Assembly: GCF_015277775.1 (NCBI RefSeq)
Contig: NZ_CP063849.1
Span: 8,633,501-8,697,500, forward strand
Direction of reading: 5' to 3'
From: Paludibaculum fermentans
Lineage (GTDB): Bacteria; Acidobacteriota; Terriglobia; Bryobacterales; Bryobacteraceae
DNA: 64,000 nt
The notes beneath the pieces are model-generated. The model saw nothing but the letters and a program-made list of their open reading frames with translations. It had not been told where the DNA came from and made no database searches. The position numbers and the translations under genes are program-made. Within the stretch, counting starts at the first letter, position 1, and every line of letters starts with the position of its first letter. Shown here piece by piece: positions 17,319 through 26,500 of the stretch.

Positions 17319-17783
17319 TCAGCCGAAGAACCGTGCGTCGTACTGAAACGGCTCCGGTGGGAGGACTTGGATGTCCGCGAATTGAGGGTGAACGGGATTG
17401 ATCAGCCAGTTCGACTCAGACGGGACCAGCGCCGAGGGAACCACCAGGACTGCGGCTTGTCTCTCCGCGACAAAGGAATCACCGATGTCAGCAAGGGTTG
17501 GGCCTGCTGGAACCTGTCTCCAGTCCGCCGGCAGGTCATGCTGTGCGATTACAATTCGGGACACGCTGTCGGGAATATCAGCGCCGACGACAACCAAGTC
17601 CTTGGGTGGGTCGTCAGCGTTGAGGTGGACGAAGTACTCCACCATCGCCAGAGACAGATGCTCTGCCGCATAGGCGATGCGTGTGCCGGGACTGGACCAG
17701 CGCCCCCCGAATAGAAAGGCGCCTTCGCCGTCGAAGGAGTTCGTTGCGTAGTGCTCCCTGAGGATTCTGTAGACACGCGTCAA
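17319..17783 (-). CDS. RES-domain toxin (NAD+-degrading family)
   Basis: 154 residues, start TTG overlapping the antitoxin stop (TTGA). RES domain with the conserved Arg in VYRIL near the N-terminus, FGGRWSSPGTRIAYAAEH, the Glu in AMVEYFVHL, and the Ser region PSALVPSESNWLINP. RES toxins such as MbcT and Res degrade cellular NAD+. Translationally coupled to the upstream Xre antitoxin, as in most RES-Xre pairs. Start codon is weak, which would limit toxin output relative to antitoxin. Confidence 0.88.
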   Translation of the reverse strand: MTRVYRILREHYATNSFDGEGAFLFGGRWSSPGTRIAYAAEHLSLAMVEYFVHLNADDPPKDLVVVGADIPDSVSRIVIAQHDLPADWRQVPAGPTLADIGDSFVAERQAAVLVVPSALVPSESNWLINPVHPQFADIQVLPPEPFQYDARFFG

Positions 17784-18217
17784 CTCACGCCGCCGTACGC
17801 GATTCTGCCCAGCGCGTTTTCGACCGCTCGTGCACCCAATTCGGTGTCGATGAGTTCCAGGGGGACCTGGCCGCCCAGCGCCCGGTTCGGCCGCTTGAGC
17901 CAGCGCGTCGCCGTATCCTCATCTCCGATGTACTGTTTGGCTAGCGCGACGATACGCGCGAGCCTGTATATCCGGTCGGATTCGTAGCGAGCCAGACGGC
18001 CTGAGTGCCGCCTTCGCTGCAGGCTGCGAGGAGAAAGGTCCAGGGTCGCGGAAAGCTGCCGGAGGGTCAAGCCGGAGGAGTTCATTACGCTTCCGACTAC
18101 CATTTGGGGGAAACCCTCACGAATCGCTGACTGAAGGTCGTTGGTTGTTCGCAGGGCACGACCGAGCGTAGTCTCGCCGCCCAGTTCCGCTACTACTGCT
18201 TGCAGTTCGTTGACCAT
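17780..18217 (-). CDS. Xre/MbcA/ParS-type antitoxin (DUF2384)
   Basis: 145 residues from the ATG opening MVNELQAVVAELGG. The N-terminal ~95 residues include a helix-turn-helix-like section (LTLRQLSATLDLSPRSLQRR); the C-terminal DUF2384 part has DEDTATRWLKRPNRALGGQV followed by PLELIDTELGARAVENAL. This matches antitoxins that block RES toxins. The stop overlaps the RES start by four bases. The frame continues upstream of the ATG, but that part is the antisense of the AbiEi remnant and not protein-like. Confidence 0.86.
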   Translation of the reverse strand: MVNELQAVVAELGGETTLGRALRTTNDLQSAIREGFPQMVVGSVMNSSGLTLRQLSATLDLSPRSLQRRRHSGRLARYESDRIYRLARIVALAKQYIGDEDTATRWLKRPNRALGGQVPLELIDTELGARAVENALGRIAYGGVS

Positions 18218-18225
18218 TCTGTCCG

Positions 18226-18246
18226 CTAGTATAGCGCCATTTGGCG
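18226..18246 (-). promoter_or_regulatory. Promoter and operator of the RES-Xre pair
   Basis: On the minus strand TATACT (18226-18231) is a good -10 box a few bases before the ATG at 18217. Next to it CGCCA-AA-TGGCG (18235-18246) forms a perfect palindrome. Its place against the -10 box fits autorepression by the Xre antitoxin. Confidence 0.5.
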
Positions 18247-18271
18247 TGAGTGCGAAGTTGTGTAGCTTGGG

Positions 18272-18838
18272 ATGGCGCGGGAGACGCTGATGCGCCGCTA
18301 CCGCCAGGGTCTGCTCGCTTGTCCTGCTCGCAGGGTGTACTCTCTTGCCGAAGCACGCGTGACCGAACACCACAGTCTTGCTGCCGCCGCCAAGTTCGTT
18401 CCTCGATGTGTGGTTTGCCTGCTGCCGGTCCTGCGGTTTCAGGGCCTGACCACACAGGACCCGTACGAGGTCTGGATGGCCATCGATTTCAAAGCACATA
18501 AGCCGTCTGTTCTGTCGCCGGCGCTGAGGGTCGTGCGGTTCTCCGGTTCTGACCTTGTGGACGGAGTCGAGGCGTAGGAGATCGACGGCGTGCGAGTCCA
18601 GGTTCATCGCGCGGCGAAGACGGTGGCTGATTGCTTCCAGTACCGGCACAAGATCGGAGTAGACGTTGCGATCGAAGCTCTGCGGGACGCCCTTCGTTTC
18701 CGTAAGGCCACGGTGGATGAGATCCACCGATTCGCGAGGGTCTGCCGGGTAGCTCAGGTGATGCAGCCGTATCTGGAGCCGGCGGTGTGCGGCAGAGTGA
18801 CAGTCGGACCCGTCCCAGCGGGTTTTTTCCCCTGGTGA
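18272..18838 (+). pseudogene. Broken AbiEi-type antitoxin gene (type IV TA)
   Basis: The reading frame carries AbiEi hallmarks: TEHHSLAAAAKFVPRCVVCL, FQGLTTQDPYEVWMAID, PALRVVRFSGSDL, then after an in-frame TAG (18575-18577) EIDGVRVQVHRAAKTVADCF, IGVDVAIEALRDALR and RFARVCRVAQVMQPYLE. Both halves are in the same frame, so one stop codon separates them. The N-terminal winged helix is missing, the last ~19 residues after MQPYLE are unlike the family, and no AbiEii nucleotidyltransferase toxin follows. I read it as a decayed antitoxin with the toxin deleted; a sequencing error at the TAG cannot be excluded. Confidence 0.72.
18808..18828 (+). terminator. Short hairpin with T-run
   Basis: ACCCG (18808-18812) and CGGGT (18819-18823) with a 6-nt loop, followed by TTTTT to 18828: a small intrinsic terminator at the end of the AbiEi remnant. 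Confidence 0.5.
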
Positions 18839-19137
18839 TTGCAGATTGCTTTGTACTTGTTGTGGGATATGGCGCAGTGTTGGCCCTTTTTGACGGGCTG
18901 GGGTTGCTGGTCTGCGCGCGGTGGGTGTCGACGCGAGGGGAAGGATCGGAGATCAGGTCGGTCTTGCCGTGTTTTTGGGTGATTACGCTCAGTCGGCGGC
19001 CTGATTCCGGCGTTTTTCACTGGGACGGGGCAGGCTGTCCACCGGCCCTACAGTCGCCTGATGGAAGGCTTCCCTCGGAGCTACAAGGACGTCGCTCGGC
19101 AGTCGGCACGAGGCCCGCATGGTGTATATTAAGCCTA
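18839..19137. other. Leader region of the ATPase cassette
   Basis: 299 bp without a gene. TGTATATTA at 19123-19131 resembles an extended -10 box only 7 bp before the ATG at 19138, so the transcript may be almost leaderless; no clear Shine-Dalgarno is present. No good -35 box seen. Confidence 0.4.
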
Positions 19138-20388
19138 ATGGAATCGGGAGCCACGCCGGATCGACGCCAAGTCTACAGACCATTTCTTGCCCGTCTGAAT
19201 CCCACGTCCCCGCACCTGCTTGATCAGCAGTCGCTGATTGTTCTTCCGTCGCATGATCCGCACGACCCAGATCAGCCACCAATTCATGCTGGATTCGCAG
19301 CAATTGCGGAGCTGACTCCTGGCGCTCAAATGGCGCTTGTCGGCGGAATTGGATCAGGCAAAACTACCGAATTGAGGTTGACTCGTGGCCTGCTTGGGCG
19401 ACACAAGGATGCTGTAACTGTGTTGCTTGATATGGCTGAGTTGACGGACATCAACGAAATAAATCCTGGTGCGATTTTGATCGCGGTCGGAACGCGGCTT
19501 TACCACCAGCTCGATGACGAGCACAGGCAGGAAGCGGATGTTCGGAGCGCATACCGACGGCTTCGAGAGTTAGCAGAAGGCAAGACAGAATGGGTGGAAG
19601 CGACCACATCAGGATCATACTTTGAAGGTGAGGATCCGGACTACGAGCCCGATTTAGTACAGGTCAGCACGCCCGGTTTATTGAGGCCTCGATTTCCTGC
19701 GATCAAGCGTAGCGTTTCAGAAGTGTTCGACTTGGTGTGCACGGTTTCAGCTCCGCTGATCCTCATGAGTCACCAAGTAACAATTCTGATAGATGGGCTA
19801 GATCGACTTATTCGGCCAGAGCGATTCAGGCTGTTCGCGGAACAGGACCTTCAGGCTTTGCGTGGTACAGGGATCTCTCTTATTATTGCGGCTCCGTTAC
19901 TTATGTGGTTTGATAAGAATCGATTTTTGCAAGAATATTTTGACGAGGTGAAGCATATTCCAGCTGCAGTCTCCGATCCCGAGAAATCCACCTTCCTGAA
20001 TGAAATATTAATTCGGAGAGGGGCGCGCGACCTCATGGGAGAGGCGGAGATCTCAACGATCAGCAAATACTCCGGTGGAGTTTTGCGCGACCTCATCACA
20101 CTTGCTCGAACCTCTGCTGAGGCAGCTTACCGCGACGATAAGAATAGAATCGAGCTGAGTCATGTGGAGTCGGCAATTCGCCAGTTGGGAAAGCGGTATC
20201 TCATTGGAATTGGTCGAGTCCAGCTGCAATTCATCAACCGACTCATGCGGGACGAGGCATTCTCAATTGAGAACCCTCAAGCTAAAGAGCTACTAGTGAG
20301 TCGTCAAGTTCTTGAGTATTTCAATGATGGCCGTGAATCGTTTGCCGTGCATCCGGCTCTATGCAAGGTATTGGAGGAGGCCGAGTGA
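19138..20388 (+). CDS. P-loop ATPase of an unrecognised three-gene cassette
   Basis: 416 residues. Walker A is GGIGSGKTT at residues 69-77; Walker B is VTILIDGLD at 214-222. A KYSGGVLRDLITLAR segment looks like the sensor/lid part of an AAA+/STAND-like ATPase, and the C-terminus (RQVLEYFNDGRESFAVHPAL) looks like a winged helix. An acidic loop (YFEGEDPDYEPD) lies between the Walker motifs. No family name can be assigned from sequence alone. It is the first of three overlapping genes (20385 and 20806) with lower GC and different codon use than the neighbourhood, within a toxin/defence island, which suggests acquisition by transfer. Confidence 0.7.
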   Translation: MESGATPDRRQVYRPFLARLNPTSPHLLDQQSLIVLPSHDPHDPDQPPIHAGFAAIAELTPGAQMALVGGIGSGKTTELRLTRGLLGRHKDAVTVLLDMAELTDINEINPGAILIAVGTRLYHQLDDEHRQEADVRSAYRRLRELAEGKTEWVEATTSGSYFEGEDPDYEPDLVQVSTPGLLRPRFPAIKRSVSEVFDLVCTVSAPLILMSHQVTILIDGLDRLIRPERFRLFAEQDLQALRGTGISLIIAAPLLMWFDKNRFLQEYFDEVKHIPAAVSDPEKSTFLNEILIRRGARDLMGEAEISTISKYSGGVLRDLITLARTSAEAAYRDDKNRIELSHVESAIRQLGKRYLIGIGRVQLQFINRLMRDEAFSIENPQAKELLVSRQVLEYFNDGRESFAVHPALCKVLEEAE

Positions 20389-20819
20389 TTGATTTTGCCA
20401 TCATTACATCATTTCGGCTGGTTAGACGGCTCGCGATGGGTGAAGGTGCAACGGCGATGTACTTGCTCATTTGTCCGCGTGAGGACCAGGCTGAAGCCGA
20501 GGAGGAATTGAAGGCTGAAGTCGAACTACAATTAGGAGCGCCTCTGCCAATCTATAGGAGTTCAGAGCTGTTGTCATGGAGCGGTGAAACCGCCTCGCCC
20601 GGCGTGCCGGCAGTGCAGCTCCTGAATATCGAACAGTGGTCACTGGAGCTTGTCGCTGCCTTAGATACCCACGTCGTGCGCGTGGAGAGAAATGCTGCGC
20701 AATTGTTATTCCTCACAACTGATGCGATTGCCGAACAACTGCTGGTCGGTGCTCCAAATTTGCGAAACCGTCTCACTGAGATCTTGCAATTTATTCCAGA
20801 ATCCGATGGCGGGGTATAA
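20385..20819 (+). CDS. Small companion protein, second gene of the ATPase cassette
   Basis: 144 residues. GTG start overlaps the ATPase stop (GTGA) and has GGAGGAGG upstream, so coupling is strong. Composition is mixed alpha/beta with an acidic helix (EDQAEAEEELKAEVELQLG). The segment VERNAAQLLFLTTDAIAEQL followed by APNLRNRL resembles the end of nucleotide-binding cores in some effector-associated STAND ATPases (strand, helix, APDL motif), but Walker A is absent. It may be a degenerate ATPase-like or adaptor subunit. Not otherwise recognised. Confidence 0.62.
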   Translation: MIDFAIITSFRLVRRLAMGEGATAMYLLICPREDQAEAEEELKAEVELQLGAPLPIYRSSELLSWSGETASPGVPAVQLLNIEQWSLELVAALDTHVVRVERNAAQLLFLTTDAIAEQLLVGAPNLRNRLTEILQFIPESDGGV

Positions 20820-21327
20820 TAAGGTGCGCTGGGAAGATGAGCTATTGGCCTTGGCTCGCAATCGCGAACGGGAGTATGCAGTCTGCCCCTATCGTATTCT
20901 TGACGCGGCACCTGCAATATTGCGACGCCAGCTTCGGTACTATTTGGCGGAGCTAGCAAATTGCGGGAGACTGAAGAAGACATATGATGGCCCGCGCATA
21001 GAACAATGTGGAGATGGTTTGGTTGAGTTGGTCGGTGACGAAGTTGAGTTCACGTCGGAATCAAGACTCGAATTCAATATTCGGCTTAAGGAGACTCAGC
21101 TCGGATGGCTAGTTCAGAAATTTAGGTTTCATTTGCATCTTCAGCAGCGTCGAATCAATATGATGCGGATTCATCTGAACGAGACGGAGGTTCACGATTC
21201 ACTGAGAATTCCAATGTGCCACCTGCATATTGATGGAAGCGGTGCTCATATTCCTTTCCCAATTATGAATCCTCGGATGACAATCCATCTGATCTGTGCG
21301 TATATCGAACCAGACCTCGGCACTTGA
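20806..21327 (+). CDS. Unknown protein, third gene of the ATPase cassette
   Basis: 173 residues; its ATG lies inside the previous gene (14-bp overlap). The N-terminal half (RILDAAPAILRRQLRYYLAE, LANCGRLKKTYDG) looks like a winged helix. The C-terminal half is beta-rich and ends with MRIHLNETEVHDSL, IPMCHLHIDGSGAHIPFPI and MTIHLICAYIEPDLG, with several conserved-looking His and Asp residues that could bind metal or nucleic acid. No family recognised. Overlap and order argue that it works with the ATPase, possibly as effector or DNA-binding subunit. Confidence 0.62.
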   Translation: MAGYNKVRWEDELLALARNREREYAVCPYRILDAAPAILRRQLRYYLAELANCGRLKKTYDGPRIEQCGDGLVELVGDEVEFTSESRLEFNIRLKETQLGWLVQKFRFHLHLQQRRINMMRIHLNETEVHDSLRIPMCHLHIDGSGAHIPFPIMNPRMTIHLICAYIEPDLGT

Positions 21328-21719
21328 TTCTGGTCTACGGCTGAGATCAAGCCAAACTGTGGGCGTCAAGGCATTGCTGACTCGCCAGTGCTCGGTAATT
21401 TGGTAAATTGACATGAGCTTCAAAATGAGGGTTGCCTTCGTGTCTCTCGCTGATATTTTATTTAGACAATTCAGGACCGCAGGCTCGCGTTTGCTTTGAC
21501 TCCGCACGACCCGTGAGCGCCTTGGACGGCATCGGGCGGTTCACAGATGCGAAAGTCGAAGAGGATGAAGTCTGCCAGCACACGACCACCGTGCAGCCGT
21601 CTGCGGCTACCGGGTGGAATTTGATTAGAGCAAGATCCGCCCGTCGTTCATTATCGGTGTGATTGATGTGTTAAGTCGCACAAATTGCGCGCGTCAACTT
21701 AGAGCTTGTATGGGCAATG
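21328..21719. other. Intergenic region downstream of the ATPase cassette
   Basis: 392 bp of lower GC than average. Short frames on both strands show no recognisable protein. No repeats or integrase sites seen. Confidence 0.45.
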
Positions 21720-21890
21720 TCATTCCTTCCGTTCCGGGAACATGCCTTCGTCGAAATCTTGCTTCGCTTTGCGGCGTCGAAGTGCCTCGATGCAAAAGGT
21801 TTTGATTGCCTTACAGTCCTTCTTGCTGGATATTGAATAGGTGAGTATATGGGCAAGCATCTGCGCGATTGCAATTAGGGAGATGAACAT
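21720..21890 (-). CDS. Putative 56-residue single-pass membrane protein
   Basis: A short frame beginning at an ATG with an in-frame stop just upstream. It reads MFISLIAIAQMLAHILTY as one hydrophobic helix, then SSKKDCKAIKTFCIEALRRR and a charged tail KAKQDFDEGMFPERKE. Helix plus positively charged inner flank is what a small membrane protein looks like. It starts 33 bp after the stop of the Mrr-like gene on the same strand, so it may be its partner. No Shine-Dalgarno is evident, so translation is uncertain. Confidence 0.4.
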   Translation of the reverse strand: MFISLIAIAQMLAHILTYSISSKKDCKAIKTFCIEALRRRKAKQDFDEGMFPERKE

Positions 21891-21923
21891 TGCAGGATTT
21901 CAAGGTGATGTAGGCGTAGTGCT

Positions 21924-22970
21924 TCAAGGCATAATCTGTTGCTTGGCGTCGGTTTGCACTAGGTCAATCGAAACGCCATCGCAAAGCTGGATCCGCTTGG
22001 GCAGCTCTCGCCACTCGGCCTCGTCAGTGAAATTATCCCCAACCCAGCGCATGAGGTCGTGGAAGTCGCGAAGGCGAAGAAGCGATGGGCTGCGCGCCGC
22101 GAAGTCTCTGGCGTCCGGTGTAAAGGTGGTATTGGTCACAACCATTCCGGCAGCGAAAAAGCGATTGGCAAACATTACACCTAGAAGTTCCCTCAGCGGC
22201 GCCGGCCCGACGCTGCGCCGGGGATCACTTCGGTGTTTGACCTGCACTGCCCCCAAAAAAGGGAACGGGAACGATTTCGGCGGAGTAAAGATGATATCGA
22301 TGCCACCGTCCCTGCTGAAAGTTCCTCTGCCAACAGGTTGAGCATGAAGACCCATGACGGAGAGTCGATCCAGTATAAGTTCTTCAAACTGCGAAGGTGT
22401 CAGTTGGAGGAGTTCAGAGGGGTCAGCTAGAATTCTCGCAGCGAGTGTATGACTAATATCGAGCAGTCGGACACAAGAGGGCTTTACATGCTCAGCGAAT
22501 GGCAGCAGTAGTTGCTGATTGTCTGTCGCCGCCATCTCCGGGGTTGGCTTAATCCAGTCGACAACCATGGAGCATGCTCGGCAGAAGTAGTGAACCTCAG
22601 CGCCAGTCTGGCGTGTCGGGCCGAATGGCTCCAGCCGGATGTATTTGTCGCCTTTGTTGATCGCGGTTCGGCAATAGGAGCAGTCGTAAGGCCGAGCCGC
22701 TCGGGATATTCGCAGGTAGCTCGACTCCCCCACTAACTTATCCAGCGCGGCGCCAACTGACTTGAAGTCAATCCCCATCTCTCTACAAAGGACGATCAAG
22801 CGTGAGGGCGCTAAGCGACGTTTGCCAGTGAGGCAGGACTGAAGAAACGATTTCGAGACCCCTATCAATCCTGCGATATCGGGGGACAGGGGCGAGCGGC
22901 GATCAATTCCAAGACGGATTTGATCGAAGATCAGTTGTAGTTCCGACGGAATGTTAGCGGTCCGGTGCAC
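21924..22970 (-). CDS. Mrr-like restriction endonuclease with HTH and zinc-binding modules
   Basis: 348 residues from a GTG. Three parts: an N-terminal helix-turn-helix (IAGLIGVSKSFLQSCLTGKR), a Cys/His zinc-binding segment at ~95-135 (CSYCRTAI, then HYFCRACS), and a C-terminal Mrr-type PD-(D/E)xK nuclease with FEELILDRL, GGIDIIF and GAVQVKHR as catalytic motifs. Mrr enzymes cut modified DNA. The upstream modules could recognise DNA or autoregulate. No methyltransferase is adjacent, in keeping with a modification-dependent nuclease. Divergent from the zinc-ribbon gene and followed by a tiny membrane protein frame. Confidence 0.8.
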   Translation of the reverse strand: MHRTANIPSELQLIFDQIRLGIDRRSPLSPDIAGLIGVSKSFLQSCLTGKRRLAPSRLIVLCREMGIDFKSVGAALDKLVGESSYLRISRAARPYDCSYCRTAINKGDKYIRLEPFGPTRQTGAEVHYFCRACSMVVDWIKPTPEMAATDNQQLLLPFAEHVKPSCVRLLDISHTLAARILADPSELLQLTPSQFEELILDRLSVMGLHAQPVGRGTFSRDGGIDIIFTPPKSFPFPFLGAVQVKHRSDPRRSVGPAPLRELLGVMFANRFFAAGMVVTNTTFTPDARDFAARSPSLLRLRDFHDLMRWVGDNFTDEAEWRELPKRIQLCDGVSIDLVQTDAKQQIMP

Positions 22971-23144
22971 GAGCGAATTGTATCATCGGGGACCCATGGA
23001 GGCGCGTGATTGCGACTGGCCTGGAGTTTGCTCCGTCGACAGGTGATGGCGGCAGGATTTCGCAATGGATTCAATTACACAGGTGCATTCTGAAGCCTGC
23101 CTGAGCGTCCACCTGCTCGATCGTGGTGTTACCATCGAGGCTTG

Positions 23145-23330
23145 ATGCCCAAATATGAATGCCGAGATTGCGAATCTGCTGACAGGCTTGGACACAACTT
23201 CTGCCCTTCATGCGGCTTCCACCTGACGGAAGGTTACACTCAGAATCCGCGGGCCACCGTTGCTCGATGCGCAGACGAGCTGTACTGCGGGCACTGTGGC
23301 CGACTCCTTGCAGAATGCCTCTGCCGATAG
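23145..23330 (+). CDS. Small zinc-ribbon protein
   Basis: 61 residues with ECRDC, NFCPSCG and YCGHCGRLLAECLC: enough paired cysteines for one or two zinc ribbons. Start at the ATG after TTG; no strong Shine-Dalgarno. The Cys pairs make it likely to be a real gene despite its size. Such proteins usually bind nucleic acid or other proteins. It is divergent from the Mrr-like gene. Function unknown. Confidence 0.45.
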   Translation: MPKYECRDCESADRLGHNFCPSCGFHLTEGYTQNPRATVARCADELYCGHCGRLLAECLCR

Positions 23331-23575
23331 CAGGTTCGGTTTGCGGCGTCTCCTTGAGTTTGGGCATTACGGATTTGCAGTTGTGGTCATCTTGGTCCCG
23401 ATACTCCCTGCCGGAGATGTTGGCCCGAAAGTTGGTCTGGAGCATAGGTAGCGGCGCCCACGAAAGCGAGATTGCGGCTGTGTTGGCGTTGATGTTCGGA
23501 GTATCGCGACTTAGCGGCCTATGTGGTTGTATGGGTACGAATGACGGACGAGGCAAGCGGGTTGAAACTCGGCGG

Positions 23576-26500
23576 TCACCCCGCCTTCTCAATAATCCGG
23601 AAAATCGGCGCGCCATACTGCTCCACGAGCCTCAGGCTCATGCCCGGCACCTCCAGCAACTCCCTGGTCGTCTGGGGTCTCTTGGCAGCAATGGTTTGGA
23701 GCGTCCGGTCCGTCAGAATCCTGAACGCCGGGAGGCCTTTCTTTTTCGCTTCGCCTAAGCGCCAGGCTTTCAGGGCGTCTTCCAGTTTCAGGTTCCTGGC
23801 GGGCGGCGGGGTCGCGGCCCTCGGGGCGGAGGCGGCGTGCTCCAATTCGGCTGCTGGGCGCTTGGGGGGCTTGGTTTCCGATTTGGACGTTGACCTCGGT
23901 TTGCGCTCGCGCTTGGGTTTTGCCTCGACCGCCTTGGATGCTTGCCTCGGCGCTCTCTCGGCGCCCGCGGCCGTCTTCTTGCGGCTCCGCTTAGCTTTCG
24001 GGATTGCTTCGATTTCTACCGGTAGGCGGAGGGCCGCTACCGCGTCTTCGGCCCAGCCGGCGTCCGAGATGCGGACGCGGCGGAATTCGATTTCCTTGCC
24101 GTCCTTGGTGAACGACGTGTCCGTGATCACGATCAGGCCGCTGCGGGCCATGGCTCCGATTAGTTCTTCAAAGGCGCGGCGGTCCAGGACCGCGTCGGGG
24201 AAGACCTGGGTGTAGAGGCGGCCGGCCGAGACGGCTTCGATCTTCTTCAAGGCCTCTATGATTTGGGTGGCTCTCGCGGTTTCCTTGGGGGTGGCTTCGC
24301 GGAGCTGCTGGGCGATCGTCTCGTCGGGGGCGCAGATGTCGCAGTGGCCGCAGCGGCGGTTCAGGTCCTCGCTGTCTCCGAAGTAGCGCAACAGGGCCAG
24401 CATGCGGCAGGAGGAGACTTCGCAGTACGAAAGCATCTTCTGGAACTGCGCCATCTTGTGCTCGCGCTGCTCGATGTAGGATTCACGCCATTGCACGGAG
24501 CCGAGGCTGAGGTTTTCGGCGTAGTCGACGACCGCTCCGCCGTGGATCCAGAGTTTTTCCATGGCGATGTCGAATTCGTCTTCGGCCATGCGGACGCGGG
24601 CTCGGACGAGGTCCTTGGGCTGGGCGTCGGGGGTGAGCGCCTTGAAGATTTTGGCGACTATGTCCGGTTCGGGGTAGTCGCGCTCGTAGAAGAAGTCGTG
24701 GGTGTAGCGATCGGCGTAGGAGTGCATCAGGATCGCTCGGGCGGGGAGCCCATCGCGGCCGGCGCGGCCGATTTCCTGGTAGTAGCCTTCGACGCTGGAG
24801 GGCAGGGCGGTGTGGATGACGGTGCGGACGTCGGCTTTGTCGACGCCCATGCCGAAGGCGGTGGTGGCGACGATGACTTCGAGTTTGCCCTGGAGGAAGC
24901 CGGTCTGGACTTTTTCGCGGCGGTCGGCTTCCATGCCGGCGTGGTAGGCGGCGGAGGGGAAGGAGCCGGCGAGGAGGCTCGCCAAGTGTTCGGCGTCCTT
25001 GCGTTTGGGGGCGTAGATGATGGCGGGGCGGTGTTCGTCGTCCTGGAGGAGCTCGAGGGCGAGTTTGGCGCGGCTGCCGGGCGGGGCTTTGACGACTTCG
25101 ATGGCGATGTTTTCGCGGCGGAAGCCGTGGATGAGGGATTCGGCGGAGTGGAGGCCGAGCTGGACGGCGATGTCGCGCTGGACGAGGGGGGTGGCGGTGG
25201 CGGTGAGGGCGATGACGGGCGCGGGGCGGAGGCCGGGCAGGTGCTGGCCGATGTTGCGGTAGTCGGGGCGGAAGTCGTGGCCCCATTGGGAGATGCAGTG
25301 GGCTTCGTCGATGGCGACGAGGGTGGGTTTGCGCCTGGCGAGCATCTCGGGGAAGCCCTGGACGCGGAGGCGTTCGGGGGCGATGAAGAGGAAGTCGAGT
25401 TCGCCGGCGAGGTAGGCGTGGCAGGTTTCGCGGGAGGCGGCGCGGTCGCGATTGGAGTGGATCCGTTCGGCGGCGAAGCCCATGGCGTTGAGCTTGGCGA
25501 CCTGGTCCTCCATGAGGGCGATGAGGGGGCTGATGACGAGGGTGGTGCCGCCACGGGCGACTCCGGGGAGCTGGTAACAGAGGGATTTGCCGGAGCCGGT
25601 GGGCATGACGAGGAGGACGTCCTTGTCTTCCATGACGGCGCGGCAGACGGCTTCCTGGTTGGGGCGATAGCCGGGGAAGCGGAAGCGGGTGTGGAGGATG
25701 TCGTCGAGGGAGCCGGTGACGGCCTGGCGTTGGGCGCGGACGATGTCGCGGGTGGGGACGCGGGTGTGCTGGGTGCGCTCGGCGGCAATGGCTCCGCTGA
25801 AGGCTTTGCCGACGGCTTCGCGGACGTACTCCTCGATGCCGTGGAGGAAGGGCTGGAGTTCGGCCTGGCCGCGTTCGATGCGTTTGAGGTGGGCTTCCCA
25901 CTGGCCGGTCATGGCGGGGCTTTTTACTTCGGGGTGGACGACCTCGATGAGGCGGATGCCTTTGTCGGTGGCTTCCAGGCTCTTGCCACGGCGCTCGATG
26001 AAGCCGCGTTTCAGGAGGACTTCGATGATCTGGGCCCGGGTGGCGGGTGTGCCGAGGCCGCTCTCCTTCATGGCGTCGGAGAGCTCCTTGTCGTCGAGGG
26101 TTTTGCCGGCCGTTTCCATGGCGGTGAGCAAGGTGCCTTCGGTGAGGCGCTTGGGGGGGCGGGTGCGCTTTTCGATGGCGTCGGCGCCGAGAACCGTTTG
26201 TCTCTGGTTGGGGGTTAGGCCGGGGGGGAGTTCCTGGGCGTCGTCCGTGTTGCCGGGGTCGTCGGTGTCTTCGGTGGAGGCGCCTCGGGGTTTCTTTTCT
26301 TTTTTGCGGGTGACGATGTCGAGGACTTTCCAGCCGGTTTGCTGGATGGCGGTGCCGCTGGAGTGGAAGCGGTCGTCGATGGAGTTTGAGCCGACCAGGG
26401 GGTCGGCTGCGGACGAGGGCGTCCGCCGTCCTGACGGGGAGGATGGGGCTGGGTTGAGGTGGTTCGTGGTGCCGACCAGGGGGTCGGCTGCGGACGAGGG

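Noticed and set aside
18250-18727. Longer antitoxin gene reaching upstream of 18217
   Set aside because: The added N-terminus is the antisense of AbiEi-coding sequence and matches no antitoxin.
24263-26218. Long open frame opposite the RecQ part
   Set aside because: Shadow of the fusion gene; composition unnatural (Gly/Asp/Ala/Val repeats).
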